Assembly (NCBI RefSeq): GCF_026339735.1
Contig: NZ_JAPEQG010000001.1
Span: forward strand, 124,001-188,000
Direction of reading: 5' to 3'
Origin: Streptomyces sp. NBC_01669
GTDB lineage: Bacteria; Actinomycetota; Actinomycetes; Streptomycetales; Streptomycetaceae
DNA: 64,000 nt
Part shown: positions 51,209 to 60,321 of the stretch, in pieces
Numbering within the stretch: position 1 is the first letter of the stretch
Layout of the letters: each line of letters begins with the position of its first letter
Position numbers and translations under genes: made by a program
The notes under the pieces: model-generated
Database searches by the model: none
What the model saw: the letters and a program-made list of their open reading frames with translations, nothing else
What the model was told of the DNA's origin: nothing

Positions 51209-51828
51209 ATGTCTGCGGGCCGGTCGACCGGGGCCACGTGTCGTTGTCCTCAGCAAGGCCGGGCCATCGCTTCAGGAGCAAAAGACTCCGATGAGACGGG
51301 ACAGGCGCCATCCGCGCAGATGGGAATCGGTGCCGTGCGGGAATTCCACGCGTGCAAACGTTCAATCGCGGCGCCCACGGCTCCGAGGCGCCGGACCGAA
51401 CCGGATGATCGCGACGACGGCCGCCGCCGTCGCCCCGCCCGGCGCCGCCACGGTCGTCCACCGCGCCGACAAGGGCCGGCCCGCATCCGGTCGCACGCGC
51501 TGTGACGGTCGGGGTGGTGGGGTGGGTGCCGGTGACTGGTGTTCAGGGCGGTGGGGTGAGGTTTTTCGGTGTGCGGGGCCGGGCGACATGCTGCCGACAG
51601 GGTGATCGGGCGTCATCAAGTCGCCCAGAAGGCCTAATCGTGTGCCAAATAAGCTTACTTTCACATGCATTGACGGAGTGTCATGTGCCGATCGATGGGC
51701 GGTGCGGGGCGCGCGTACACCCGGTCGGCCCCCTGGTGATACGTCCGAGATGCCAGCTAAAGGCGCCATAAGTACGTTCGTCACAGGCCGGTTGCCCGGC
51801 CGACCCTCAGAGACAAGGGAGAAGTGAC
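51209..51828. other. Non-coding stretch upstream of the glycine-rich secreted protein
   Basis: 620 bases without a supported gene. The last 180 bases (from ~51640) become AT-richer (gtgccaaataagcttacttt) and probably carry the promoter for the gene at 51829. Confidence 0.45.
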
Positions 51829-52425
51829 ATGAAGACGCGTACCGTCGCCATGACCGCTGCCGCAGTGGGCGCCGCGGTCATCGCCACTACCGGCATCACC
51901 TATGCCTCGGCCGCCGGATCCGCCCCGGCTGCTGCCCCGTCCGTTCAACAGGCCGCCCCGGCTGCTCAGCAGGCCGCCCCCGACGCGGCTCCGCTCGGTG
52001 GTGAAGGCGGTGGCAACAGCGGCAACGGCGGCAACGGCGGCAAGGGGAACGAGGGAGGCTACGGCGGCGGCTACGGTGGCGGCAACAACCGTGGCGGCAA
52101 CGAGCGTGGTGGTTTCCGCCACAAGGAGGAGGGCCGGATCTTCATCAACGAGCGCTCGTACTCGGCTCGCGGTGAGGATGGCTGCATCACGGTGGTCAGC
52201 GGTCTGGGCGCCCGGAGCTTCAACGTCCGTAACGACAGCCGCCGGACCGTCGAGTTCTTCCGCGGGGCGACCTGCGACAACGGTTCCCCGGTTGCGACGG
52301 TCGGTCCCTGGAGCACCAGCAACGGTGTCTTCACCCGTCACCACGTCCGTGGCGGCGTGTTCGTCAAAAACGGTGTCGTGGGCAGCTTCCGGGTGGTCCG
52401 GGACCACTTCGACAAGGAGTGGTAA
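51829..52425 (+). CDS. Secreted glycine-rich protein with C-terminal beta domain
   Basis: 198 residues; AAGGGAGAAG precedes the ATG. Signal peptide MTAAAVGAAVIATTGITYAS, then an Ala/Pro/Gln linker and a Gly/Asn low-complexity region (residues ~60-95, GGNSGNGGNGGKGNEGGYGG). The C-terminal ~100 residues form a folded-looking domain with EEGRIFINERSYSARGEDGC, FNVRNDSRRTVEFFRGATCD and GVFVKNGVVGSFRVVRDHFD. Two cysteines (GC, TC) could form a disulphide. The family is unknown; probably a cell-surface or matrix protein. A terminator follows. Confidence 0.8.
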   Translation: MKTRTVAMTAAAVGAAVIATTGITYASAAGSAPAAAPSVQQAAPAAQQAAPDAAPLGGEGGGNSGNGGNGGKGNEGGYGGGYGGGNNRGGNERGGFRHKEEGRIFINERSYSARGEDGCITVVSGLGARSFNVRNDSRRTVEFFRGATCDNGSPVATVGPWSTSNGVFTRHHVRGGVFVKNGVVGSFRVVRDHFDKEW

Positions 52426-52465
52426 AGGGCCACTGCGACCAGTGGTAAATATCCTCCGCAGCACA

Positions 52466-52504
52466 CGGAAACTCCGGCCCGTCGGAATCGGGCCGGGGTT
52501 TCCG
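52466..52504 (+). terminator. Hairpin after the glycine-rich protein gene
   Basis: CGGAAACTCCGGCCCG (52466-52481) pairs with CGGGCCGGGGTTTCCG (52489-52504) over 16 positions with one wobble, around a 7-base loop, 41 bases after the stop. Confidence 0.8.
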
Positions 52505-52838
52505 GCATGCGGGGGTACCCCTCGGCACACCCCCAAACCCCCCGCACCCGCTACGCCATGCCCGCGTTCACCGAGCGCCGCGCATGTCGCCGCAGCCGGC
52601 ATCCTGCGGGCCGCGGCGGATCGAACATTCCGCGGTCCCGGTTCCACCGGATCCGCGTCCGCACCGGAGGCGGCCAGGCCATCACGCCGTTCGGAGGGAA
52701 TCCCTGCCTTACTGTGCGCTCGGCCGCCGGCATCAGCTCCAGTACCGCCCGCTCACCCGGGCGGCAAGGCTGCCCGCATCCGGCGCACTGCGACGTCGAA
52801 CGATTGTCGGCCAGTTGGCGGATCCGCCTCCTGAGGCA

Positions 52839-52882
52839 GGCGGCGGGGGGCTTGAGTACGCGTACTCAAGCCCCCCGCCGCC
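52839..52882. promoter_or_regulatory. 44-bp perfect palindrome upstream of a small membrane-protein gene
   Basis: 22-base arms meet without a loop at 52860/52861: a core of TTGAGTACGCGTACTCAA flanked by long G and C runs. It ends 21 bases before the ATG at 52904, between the presumed promoter and the RBS. The AT-containing core TGAGTAC-GCGTACTCA looks like a repressor operator, while the whole could also extrude as a cruciform or fold in RNA and mask the RBS. Confidence 0.7.
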
Positions 52883-52903
52883 GTGCCGCGCAAAGGTGAG
52901 GGC

Positions 52904-53305
52904 ATGACGAAGAAGAGGACCGCCCGCTGGGTGAGGGGCACGCTCGTGTCCGCGGTGGCGGCCGTCGCCTGCTACGGGATCTGGGCGTCCCTTCGGCAAT
53001 GGGCCCAGGATGTGAGCGCGGCCGATCCGGACACGATGTTCGCCGGGTCCTTCGAGCTCCTGTTGGCGGGGTTCACGGGCGTGGTGTCGATGCCGGTGCT
53101 GCTGTGGGCCGGGATGCGGGCCCTCGGGGAGCGGCGCACCCACCTGTTCGTGAGCGTCGGCTCAGTGACGTGGCCCTTCCTCGGCGGACACGTCGTCGAG
53201 GATTACGTCAGCGACGCGAGGACCGTCATGTACCTGGCTCTGTTCGCAGGGCTCTGCGGTCTGCCGGCCTTGGCCACGGCACCGGACAGACAACAGGCGC
53301 GTTGA
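52904..53305 (+). CDS. Small membrane protein of unknown function
   Basis: 133 residues from the ATG at 52904 with AAGGTGAG upstream. Four hydrophobic stretches: RGTLVSAVAAVACYGIWASL, LLLAGFTGVVSMPVLLWAGM, FVSVGSVTWPFLGGHVVED and VMYLALFAGLCGLPALATAP. It starts with a basic KKRTARW. I do not recognise a family. Its expression is likely governed by the 44-bp palindrome just upstream. Confidence 0.75.
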   Translation: MTKKRTARWVRGTLVSAVAAVACYGIWASLRQWAQDVSAADPDTMFAGSFELLLAGFTGVVSMPVLLWAGMRALGERRTHLFVSVGSVTWPFLGGHVVEDYVSDARTVMYLALFAGLCGLPALATAPDRQQAR

Positions 53306-53585
53306 GCCGGACCGGAGAAGTTCCGTTCCTGTCGCACGAGCCGCTGCCCGGCCGCGTCCCCCGAGTCGTCCTTGCCGTGTTCCACCCTGAGCATGCGGGG
53401 CGCAGCGGATTCCCCTCAGGGCGGGGCTCTCGACACCGGTCGTCATCTCGCAGGGGAGCCGCCTGATGCCCCGTCCGCTGATCACATGACGCGGTACCTG
53501 GCACGCAAGGAGTGTGTCCCGTCGGGCCTCACGAGCATGGTCGTCGACGTGGGGTCATGGCTGAACTGCAAGCCGATCTGCAGCG

Positions 53586-53940
53586 ACCGTTCCTGGGCGG
53601 TGGGCAGGAGTGAGTCCTGGCTCACCGGCACGCCCCGAACGGTCTTGGGCGCACTGGTTCTCCGCTTTCGCGTCCCCGGCGGCGACGCATATCCCGTATG
53701 CGGTCCGTCCCAGGCGGGCGGAATCCCTACGACCTGGCCATACGGGTGTGGCCGGAGGCGACGGGGGAAGCCCCGAACCATCTCTCCGGTGACACGGGGG
53801 CCCCGACCGCTGACACCACACCCGGCGTCCCAGATCGCACCGAGAACGTTACCCACACCTCACCGGGCATACCCGCAGATCGTCACACCGCTCACCCCAT
53901 CGTGCCCATGTTCTGTGTCTGCCCAGCAGTTGTGAACCCC
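53586..53940. repeat. ~360-bp dispersed non-coding repeat, copy B
   Basis: Near-identical to 36029-36392 from ACCGTTCCTGGGC to the GAACCCC end. Differences are scattered single bases and a few small gaps with no codon-like spacing. It lies 233 bases upstream of the collagen-like gene, as copy A lies just upstream of another secreted-protein gene. Confidence 0.8.
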
Positions 53941-54172
53941 TCGAACGACGGCGCACACCAGAAGATCGCGGCCCTCTGCTCCTGTGCATCGTCGAGGCCG
54001 TTCTCCGTCTCCTGCCCGTCACGCCGGCGCGGATCACGTAACAACTAGTCTGCTGTACTGATCATCGGCGCGTCGCGACGGAGTCTGATGCCCGACCAGC
54101 TGCGCGCGGTTCAAGCTCCTCCTTGACTTCGGATTTGGAGTTCCCAAAACGATCGAACCAAGGAGCACTTAC

Positions 54173-55162
54173 ATGCGTCCCGCCAACAGGACACGGGCCC
54201 AGATGAGATCTCAGCCCCGACGAGGCCGATGGGTGGCCGGCGGCACGATCGCCGCACTCACGCTGGTCCTGACTACCGGGGTGAGCAGCACGGCTGCGGC
54301 GGCAGCCCGGGCCCCTGGTGCACCCTCGATCGCCTCTGGCCCGGGGGACGGCGGAGGCGACAACTGCAAGCACAGGCCGCATGACGACAAAGGCAAGGAC
54401 CGCTGTCAGAGGGGTCCGACCGGCCCCACGGGCCCCCCAGGCCCGCAGGGTGAGCCGGGTCCGGCCGGACCAGAGGGACCGCAGGGCGAGCCGGGCACAC
54501 CCGGTGCACAAGGCAAGCAGGGCGAGCAGGGCGAGCCCGGTGCACAAGGCAAACAGGGCAAGCAGGGCGAGCAGGGCAAGCCCGGTGCACAAGGCAAACA
54601 GGGCAAGCAGGGCGAGCAGGGCGAGCAGGGCGAGCCCGGTGCACAAGGCAAACAGGGCAAGCAGGGCGAGCAGGGCGAGCAGGGCGAGCCCGGTGCACAA
54701 GGCAAACAGGGCAAGCAGGGCGAGCAGGGCAAGCCCGGTGCACAAGGCAAACAGGGCGAGCAGGGCGAGCCCGGACCAGAAGGACCGCAGGGCGAGCCGG
54801 GCACACCCGGTGCACAAGGCAAGCAGGGCGAGCAGGGCGAGCCCGGTGCACAAGGCAAACAGGGTGAGCCGGGTGAGCAGGGCAAGCAGGGTGAGCCGGG
54901 CCCTAGCGGTATCGCCAACCTCACCCAATGGCAGGGACCCCTCGTAAATGTGCCTGCGGGCGGGATTCATGTGGAGAGTACAGCCGTCTGCCCTGCGGGC
55001 CAGACGGCTGTCTCCGGCGGGTGGGGCTCGGGCTACGGAGTTGTTCCGGGTGCCTCTCTCCAGACCACCACCAATACCTTCGGCGACAGCTGGACTGTCG
55101 CCTTCGACAATCCCACCGACGACGTTCTTGGCGGAGTGGCGTTCGCGTACTGCGCTGCCTGA
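54173..55162 (+). CDS. Secreted collagen-like protein
   Basis: 329 residues; GGAG lies nine bases before the ATG. A signal peptide ([20 protein letters not shown]) precedes a short linker. Residues 81-245 are about 55 uninterrupted Gly-X-Y triplets, enriched in GKQ, GEQ, GEP and GAQ, with alternating Lys and Glu that would stabilise a triple helix. The C-terminal ~85 residues ([57 protein letters not shown]) form a globular domain with two cysteines, plausibly the trimerisation head. The repeat DNA is itself tandemly repetitive, so length variation between strains is likely. Confidence 0.92.
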   Translation: MRPANRTRAQMRSQPRRGRWVAGGTIAALTLVLTTGVSSTAAAAARAPGAPSIASGPGDGGGDNCKHRPHDDKGKDRCQRGPTGPTGPPGPQGEPGPAGPEGPQGEPGTPGAQGKQGEQGEPGAQGKQGKQGEQGKPGAQGKQGKQGEQGEQGEPGAQGKQGKQGEQGEQGEPGAQGKQGKQGEQGKPGAQGKQGEQGEPGPEGPQGEPGTPGAQGKQGEQGEPGAQGKQGEPGEQGKQGEPGPSGIANLTQWQGPLVNVPAGGIHVESTAVCPAGQTAVSGGWGSGYGVVPGASLQTTTNTFGDSWTVAFDNPTDDVLGGVAFAYCAA

Positions 55163-55317
55163 TGGCGTAGCGATACGCAGCGCAGTTTCCGGTGTGCGTG
55201 CGGGCTGCAGCGAGGGCCGATCCACCTCAGTCCTCGCTGCTCCCCTTTCTCCTTGCGTGCGGTACCCCGCCAGCCGGCGGTCCCGGGCTGACATCGCCTT
55301 CACGTGGCCGGCTCCGT

Positions 55318-55509
55318 CGGGTCCAGCTCGAACGGTGTGCGTGCACAACCGATCCCTGGCCCGCTGATGCTCACGGTCAGACCGCCGAACTCCTGCAGGA
55401 AGGTCTCCGCGGCGTCGTGCGTGACGGGGCCGGTTCTTTCGTACGGGGATCGCCAGCGGCTCGTGTCCCTCTTGCGTCCGGGCGCCCCCGCCCCGAGCCA
55501 GGACCTCAC
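55318..55509 (-). pseudogene. SUKH-3-type immunity protein remnant
   Basis: The minus frame reads RKRDTSRWRSPYERTGPVTH, DAAETFLQEFGGLTVSISGP and GIGCARTPFELDP before running out. This matches the N-terminal half of SUKH-3 family proteins (A-x-x-FLxEFGGL…SGPG…ARxPFxFDP), which usually protect against polymorphic or CDI toxins. There is no good start and the C-terminal half is missing. No toxin gene is seen nearby. Confidence 0.6.
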
Positions 55510-56451
55510 GTGCCTGTGGCAACCAGCTGCTCATCCTGGGCCCCGGTTCCGCATCTCGGGGGAACCTCAAGGGGTGAAAACCGATCATCTCGGCGCGGCC
55601 GGCGCCGGCGGACAGTGCGTGACCGCTCCACAGAGCCAGAACCGAAACTCGTGAACAATCCGATGCCGCGTCAGCGGTGAGTGATTCCCGGACCGCTGTC
55701 GAGGTGCTGCTCGATCTCGTGGCCGGAGCCAGGTGCACCGGGCCGGCGGCTCCTCAGCCCCGGGGCTTGCGGTGGCCCCGCCGGGGCGGGTGGGCCATCG
55801 CCTGGCGGGTGCGGGGGCCGTGCCCACCCAAGACGGGAGGTGGGCCGATGCCGGCGGTGGCCCGGGCGGCCACTGACGGTGCTCGTTGGGTCCACCCGCC
55901 GCCCGGGCCGGCTTTCGGTGGTGCAGGTCCAGGCGGCGGCGCGAACAGCTGACGCAACCGCACGGGCCACCGCAGTCCCCCAGGCCCTGCGGCACACCGA
56001 TATCCGCCCGCCCCCTCCCACCCGGGTTTCACAGGCCTCCCCCGGCCAAGCCCATTCACACGGCCACGCGACACCGAATCAGCCCTGTTGCAGGGGGCGG
56101 CACGCGCCGCGTGCCGCCCCCGTCATGCGTCGCCACCCGATCGGTCACACGCCGGCCGCCCGGTCAGGATTCCCCTCGGATTCGCGCCGATAATCGCCGC
56201 ACCACCATCAATACAGTGCGCTTATTCGGCATTACGGTGAGCGAATACGGCGTCCTTTATATGACGCAGACCACGTGACCCACGCCACCCTTGTGCCGAT
56301 TTGAGGCATTTGCCGTGTGGGGTGGGCCACGTGACGGCCGTCACTCCGAAGTCGGATAGTAGGCCCACGGAGACCCTGTCCGCAGTCTCGACGGCAACTC
56401 TCCCGATCATTTCCGGCACCCAGTACGAATCCTTTTAGTAAAAGAGGGGCA
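55510..56451. other. Long non-coding stretch
   Basis: 940 bases without a supported gene. A repeat string TTCCGCATCTCGGGGGAACC at 55548-55567 recurs at 63648-63667 and probably belongs to an insertion-sequence end. A perfect dyad GTGACGGCCGTCAC lies at 56330-56343, about 175 bases before the transglycosylase gene. Confidence 0.45.
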
Positions 56452-56481
56452 TTGACCCGGGATTTGTCCTCGATTAACAAT
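56452..56481 (+). promoter_or_regulatory. Possible sigma70-type promoter of the SLT gene
   Basis: TTGACC (56452-56457), a 16-base spacer and TTAACA (56474-56479) resemble -35/-10 boxes, with the ATG about 35 bases beyond the expected start point. The region is AT-rich relative to its surroundings. It is only a consensus match. Confidence 0.35.
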
Positions 56482-56518
56482 TCTTGGCATCACCCCCCGA
56501 CGGAAGAGGAATTACCGG

Positions 56519-56989
56519 ATGCAGTTCACCGCGATGTCCACGAAGTTCGCCCGCATGACCAAGACCAAGAAGATCTCGATGGGCATGCTCGCCGCCGGCG
56601 CCGCAGTCATGGCCGGCACCGTCGCAGGCGCCCCGGCCGCCTCGGCCGCCACCCCCGCCCAGTCCGGCGGCGGCAACGTCGACGCCTGGATCAACCAGTC
56701 GCTCAAGGTCATGCACGCGAAGGGCATCCCCGGCACCTACGACGGCATCAAGCGCAACCTGATGCGCGAGTCCTCCGGCAACCCCAACGCCATCAACAAC
56801 TGGGACTCCAACGCCACCAAGGGCATCCCGTCCAAGGGCCTGCTCCAGGTCATCGACCCCACGTTCAACTCGTACCACGTCAGCGGCACCTCCCAGAACA
56901 TCTACGACCCGGTCGCCAACATCACCGCCGCAGCCAACTACGCCGCCCACCGCTACGGCTCCATCGACAACGTCAACTCGGCCTACTGA
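56519..56989 (+). CDS. Small secreted SLT-type transglycosylase
   Basis: 156 residues with a GAGGAA RBS. The signal peptide is KISMGMLAAGAAVMAGTVAG, cleaved near ASA. One SLT domain makes up the rest: DAWINQSLKVMHAKGIPG, IKRNLMRESSGNPNAINNWD with the catalytic glutamate, GIPSKGLLQVIDPTFNSYHV and NITAAANYAAHRYGSIDNVN. Proteins of this group cleave peptidoglycan glycan strands, and in actinomycetes several act in spore germination or growth resumption. It has no LysM or other wall-binding module. Confidence 0.93.
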   Translation: MQFTAMSTKFARMTKTKKISMGMLAAGAAVMAGTVAGAPAASAATPAQSGGGNVDAWINQSLKVMHAKGIPGTYDGIKRNLMRESSGNPNAINNWDSNATKGIPSKGLLQVIDPTFNSYHVSGTSQNIYDPVANITAAANYAAHRYGSIDNVNSAY

Positions 56990-57677
56990 CCGAACGTGTC
57001 GGTTGCACAGCCGAACCCGGTCAGGACCTGCCCGGGCCCGGCCCTGCGGACCCGCCCCCAGTTGCCCAGCAGTCCTGGGCGGTCGGCCCTCGAAACAGGC
57101 CGACCGGGCGGACCACTGCAGGCGCAGTGTTCGTGACCGGCCTGCCGGTGGCAGCGTTCCCGCATCCACCGGCGGCACATCCTGCCCTGTGCGGCGCGCA
57201 GACGCATCGTGGCCGCGGTCGAGGCGGCCCGGCCCCGCGCCGCTTCCGGGAAGAGCTGTGCCGAAGTGCCACCGCACCCCCCACCGGGCGCTGCCCGGTG
57301 CTGTTGCGGTGGAGGCACGGATGGTGGTGTCAAAGCGCCCCACGAGCAGCCCGAGCGGCAGGCTGCGCAGGTGTGTCCGAGCCGGACGCCGAGACGTGCC
57401 GTGTGTACTGCACAGATGCCGCCCCGGCGCTTTCGCGGCCCTTCTTGACCACCGCCGCATTCACTGCGCCGGCCTTCGCCGTGACCGCACTCGCACTGCC
57501 GCCCCGCAGGAAGGCGCTCAGCGCGACCGCCTGACACACCACCAGACCAGTCGGCCCCGCCAACCGCGGAGGCCGGCTTCGCTGTTCCTCAACCGCCCCG
57601 CCCGGCCGCCCCGCCCGGTGACATGAGCCAAGAGCAGTGTGGTTCCGTCGGCTCGGATCGAAGAGGGGGTGGGCCGG
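56990..57677. other. Non-coding stretch between SLT and the decayed TnpB
   Basis: 690 bases, GC-rich, with no supported gene. The segment just before 57678 probably holds the left part of the decayed IS element; no TGAA-loop hairpin was found here. Confidence 0.4.
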
Positions 57678-58801
57678 TTGATTCGTGCGCACAAGTTCCT
57701 CATGCGGCCCACCGCGGGTCAGCAGGTCGCGCTCGGTGAGATGCTCCGCGATCACTGCTTGCTCTGCAATGGGGCGTTGCAGGAGCGTCGCGACGCCTGG
57801 CACCACACTTCGAAGACCGCCGCCCGGTGCGGGCAGCAGTCCGTGCAGTTCAAGGAGATCCGGGCGTTCGACCCGGAGCGTCAGAGCCGCTGGTCGTTCT
57901 CCTCTCAGCAGGCGACGCTGCGGCGGTTGGACAAGGCGTTCGCCGCGTTGTTCCGCCGGGTCAAGGCCGGTGAGAAGCCGGGCTGTCCGCGTTTTCGCAC
58001 AGTGGGCCGGCTCGACACGGTGGGGGCCGGGCACATCAAGGTGCACCAGCACCGGCCGGTGGCCGGCAGGGTCAAGACGGTCTCGGTCAAGCGCGAGGGC
58101 CGTAAGTGGTTCGTCGTGCTGACCGCCGAACAGGCCGCGCCCGAGCCGCTGCCCGCGACCGGCAGTGTGGTCGGCATCGACCTGGGCACAGCCGACTTCC
58201 TCGCCGACTCACCCGGTGGGTTCGTGCCCGGCCCACGTCACGGCCGCAAAGCCGCCGCGAAGCCCGAAACCGCGCAGCAGACGCTCAGCCGGTGCAAGCG
58301 CGACAGCAAGCGCCGCCGCAAGGCCGTGGAGACAGTCGCCGCCCCGCACCGCAAGGTCCGCCGCCAGCGCCTTGGCCACGCGCACAAAACCGCGCTCGAT
58401 CCTGTACGCGAACATGACGTCATCACGCACGAAGACCTCAAGATCTCCCACATGAGCCGGGCACCCGCACCGAAGCCCGGCCCTGATCAGCCGGGCAGCT
58501 TCCTGCCCGGCTGAGCCGCGGGCAAAGCCGGGCTGAACCGTTCGATCAGCGATGCCGGTCGGGGGTGTTCCTCACGATCTGGACCGCCAAGGCCGAAAGC
58601 GCCCGACGGGAAGTGACGGCCGTGGACCCCCGCAACACCTCCCGGCGGTGCCCCGCATGCCGGCACACCGCCAAGGAGAACCGGCCCACCCAGGACACGT
58701 TCCACTGCACCGTCTGCGGCCACCACGCGCACGCCGGCACAGTGGGCGCCCTTCACGTTCTACGGGCCGGGCCGGTCCGTCGCGAAACCCGACCGGCATA
58801 G
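57678..58801 (+). pseudogene. Decayed TnpB, paralogue of 18780-19979
   Basis: From a TTG (LIRAHKFLMRPTAGQQVALG) the protein follows the intact TnpB closely. There is an internal deletion of about 25 residues (RTVGRLDTVGAGHIKV against the longer original), an in-frame TGA at 58512-58514 and a frameshift near 58555. The C-terminal part continues as ESARREVTAVDPRNTSRRCP and HTAKENRPTQDTFHC. The third RuvC aspartate is lost (HAHAGT for HAHADT), so it cannot cut DNA. The right end after the stop keeps the hairpin. Confidence 0.88.
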
Positions 58802-58811
58802 CGAGAAACCA

Positions 58812-58835
58812 CCCCCGTTCAGGGGGGAGGAGTCA
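58812..58835. repeat. Right-end hairpin of the decayed TnpB element
   Basis: CCCCC-GTTCA-GGGGG followed by GGAGGAGTCACG. The minus-strand loop reads TGAAC. It aligns with the right end of the intact element (18745-18769, reversed), including GGCATAGCGAGAA before the hairpin, and so defines the conserved right end of this TnpB family. Confidence 0.7.
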
Positions 58836-59172
58836 CGCGGCGGCTGATCTCGGCGAGTGTCTGCGGTCGCTGCCCGCGGCTATGGGCGAGCGCCCGGCAG
58901 CTGACCGCGGCTGCCCCGTCCAGCTCACGCCCAGGCCCCGTCAGCGCCGCCGGGGTCTGTCGTCGCACGTCCCCTCCATCCGTGTGCTGCAAGGGTGGTG
59001 ACGGCCGTTCGGCAAAGTCCGGCGGTCTGGTCGCAGCAGGGGGCGGGCGTGGGCCACTGCTGCGAGCGGCCCACGGCCAAGGGCGTCGGGCAGCGGTTGG
59101 TGCGGTCATTGCCACCAAGCCGGGCAGGAGCTGATGTCATGACAGACGTCCTGCCGTACGAAGGAAAGGCAC
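58836..59172. other. Promoter-proximal region of the beta-lactamase gene
   Basis: 337 bases without a supported gene. No BlaI-type TACA/TGTA dyad was seen here, so the nearby bla gene is probably not a target of the repressor at 2831. Confidence 0.4.
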
Positions 59173-60135
59173 ATGGCTGTGCGATCCATCGGAGCCCGCG
59201 CGACCCGCCGGACAGTCCTGGCCGCCCTGGCCGCCGGGGCCGGTACCGGAGCGGCTCCGGCCGCCGGAGCCGCCCCGGCCGCCGTATCCCCGCCGCCTCC
59301 CGCACCCACCGCCTTCGCCGCGCCCGGCGCGGCGGCCCACGTCACCGGGCAGTTGCGCGCCCTGGAGCGGGAGCACTCCGCCCGGCTCGGCGCGTACGCC
59401 CATGACACCGCCACAAACCGCACGGTGGTGTACCGGGCGGACGAGCGCTTCCCGATGTGCTCCCTGTTCAAGACCATCGGCGCGGCTGCGGTCCTTCGCG
59501 ATCTGGACCGCAGCGGCGAGTTCCTGGCCCGCCGTATCCGCTACACCGCGCAGTACGTGAAGGCCTGCGGCCACTCGCCGGTCACCGGCACGTCCGAGAA
59601 CCTCTCCCGCGGGATGACGGTCGCCGACCTGTGCAGGTACTCCATCACGCACAGCGACAACACCGCGGCCAACCTCCTGCTCCGAGAACTGGGCGGCCCC
59701 ACCGCCGTCACCCGCCTGTGCCGCTTTGTCGGCGACCCGGTCACCCGCCTCGACCGGTGGGAGCCCGAGCTGAACTCTGCGGAGCCATGGCGCAAGACGG
59801 ACACCACGACACCTCGCGCGATCGGGCGGACCTACGCCCGCCTCGTCCTGGGTGACGCGCTCGTCCCCCGCGACCGCCGGCTGCTGACCGGCTGGCTGCT
59901 CGCCAACACCACCAGCGGTGAACGCTTCCGCGCCGGGATTCCCGCCGGCTGGACCGTCGCCGACAAGACCGGCGGCGGCAGCTACGGCGGCAACAACGAC
60001 GCCGGCGTCGCCTGGCCCCCCGGCCGGCCGCCGGTCGTCCTGGCCGTCATGACCACCAAGCCCGACCGGGACGCCCCCGCCGACAACCTGCTGGTCGCCA
60101 AGGCGGCCGGCGTTCTGGCTGCGGCCCTGAGCTGA
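59173..60135 (+). CDS. bla: Class A beta-lactamase
   Basis: 320 residues; AAGGAAAGG precedes the ATG. A twin-arginine-type signal (GARATRRTVLAALAAGAGTG) suggests Tat export. All class A motifs are present: S97-LF-K100 in MCSLFK, S161-D-N163 in THSDNTAANLL, the omega-loop E197 in RWEPELN, and K265-T-G in ADKTGGGSYGGNND. It hydrolyses penicillins and often cephalosporins in the periphery of the cell. The extra cysteine before the nucleophile (CSLFK) and others (KACGHS, DLCRYS, RLCRF) are seen in Streptomyces enzymes. Confidence 0.95.
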   Translation: MAVRSIGARATRRTVLAALAAGAGTGAAPAAGAAPAAVSPPPPAPTAFAAPGAAAHVTGQLRALEREHSARLGAYAHDTATNRTVVYRADERFPMCSLFKTIGAAAVLRDLDRSGEFLARRIRYTAQYVKACGHSPVTGTSENLSRGMTVADLCRYSITHSDNTAANLLLRELGGPTAVTRLCRFVGDPVTRLDRWEPELNSAEPWRKTDTTTPRAIGRTYARLVLGDALVPRDRRLLTGWLLANTTSGERFRAGIPAGWTVADKTGGGSYGGNNDAGVAWPPGRPPVVLAVMTTKPDRDAPADNLLVAKAAGVLAAALS

Positions 60136-60321
60136 CCACCGGCAGCAACATTCGGGGGCAGGCCGGCACGATGTGCCCGAGCGATACGGTTCCCGGGCCG
60201 GCCCGCGCCCGTCAGCCGGGCGGCACGCCGTATCCGGGCCGCGGTCGTCCCGGCCGGGACGTGACCGCGCCGGTGGTCCCGGACCGTGGGCAAGGGCCGG
60301 GGGCCGGGGAGCCCTGAACGG

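Noticed and set aside
54413..54907. CRISPR or satellite array
   Set aside because: The periodicity is 9 bases or multiples, in frame with Gly-X-Y codons of a clear protein.
54062..55738. A 558-codon antisense frame across the collagen-like gene with [16 protein letters not shown] repeats
   Set aside because: The repeats are the reverse complement of Gly-X-Y codons; the plus strand has signal peptide, RBS and a perfect collagen pattern.
56280..56518. c-di-AMP (ydaO-type) riboswitch upstream of the SLT gene
   Set aside because: Such genes often carry one in actinomycetes, but the conserved ydaO core could not be found here.
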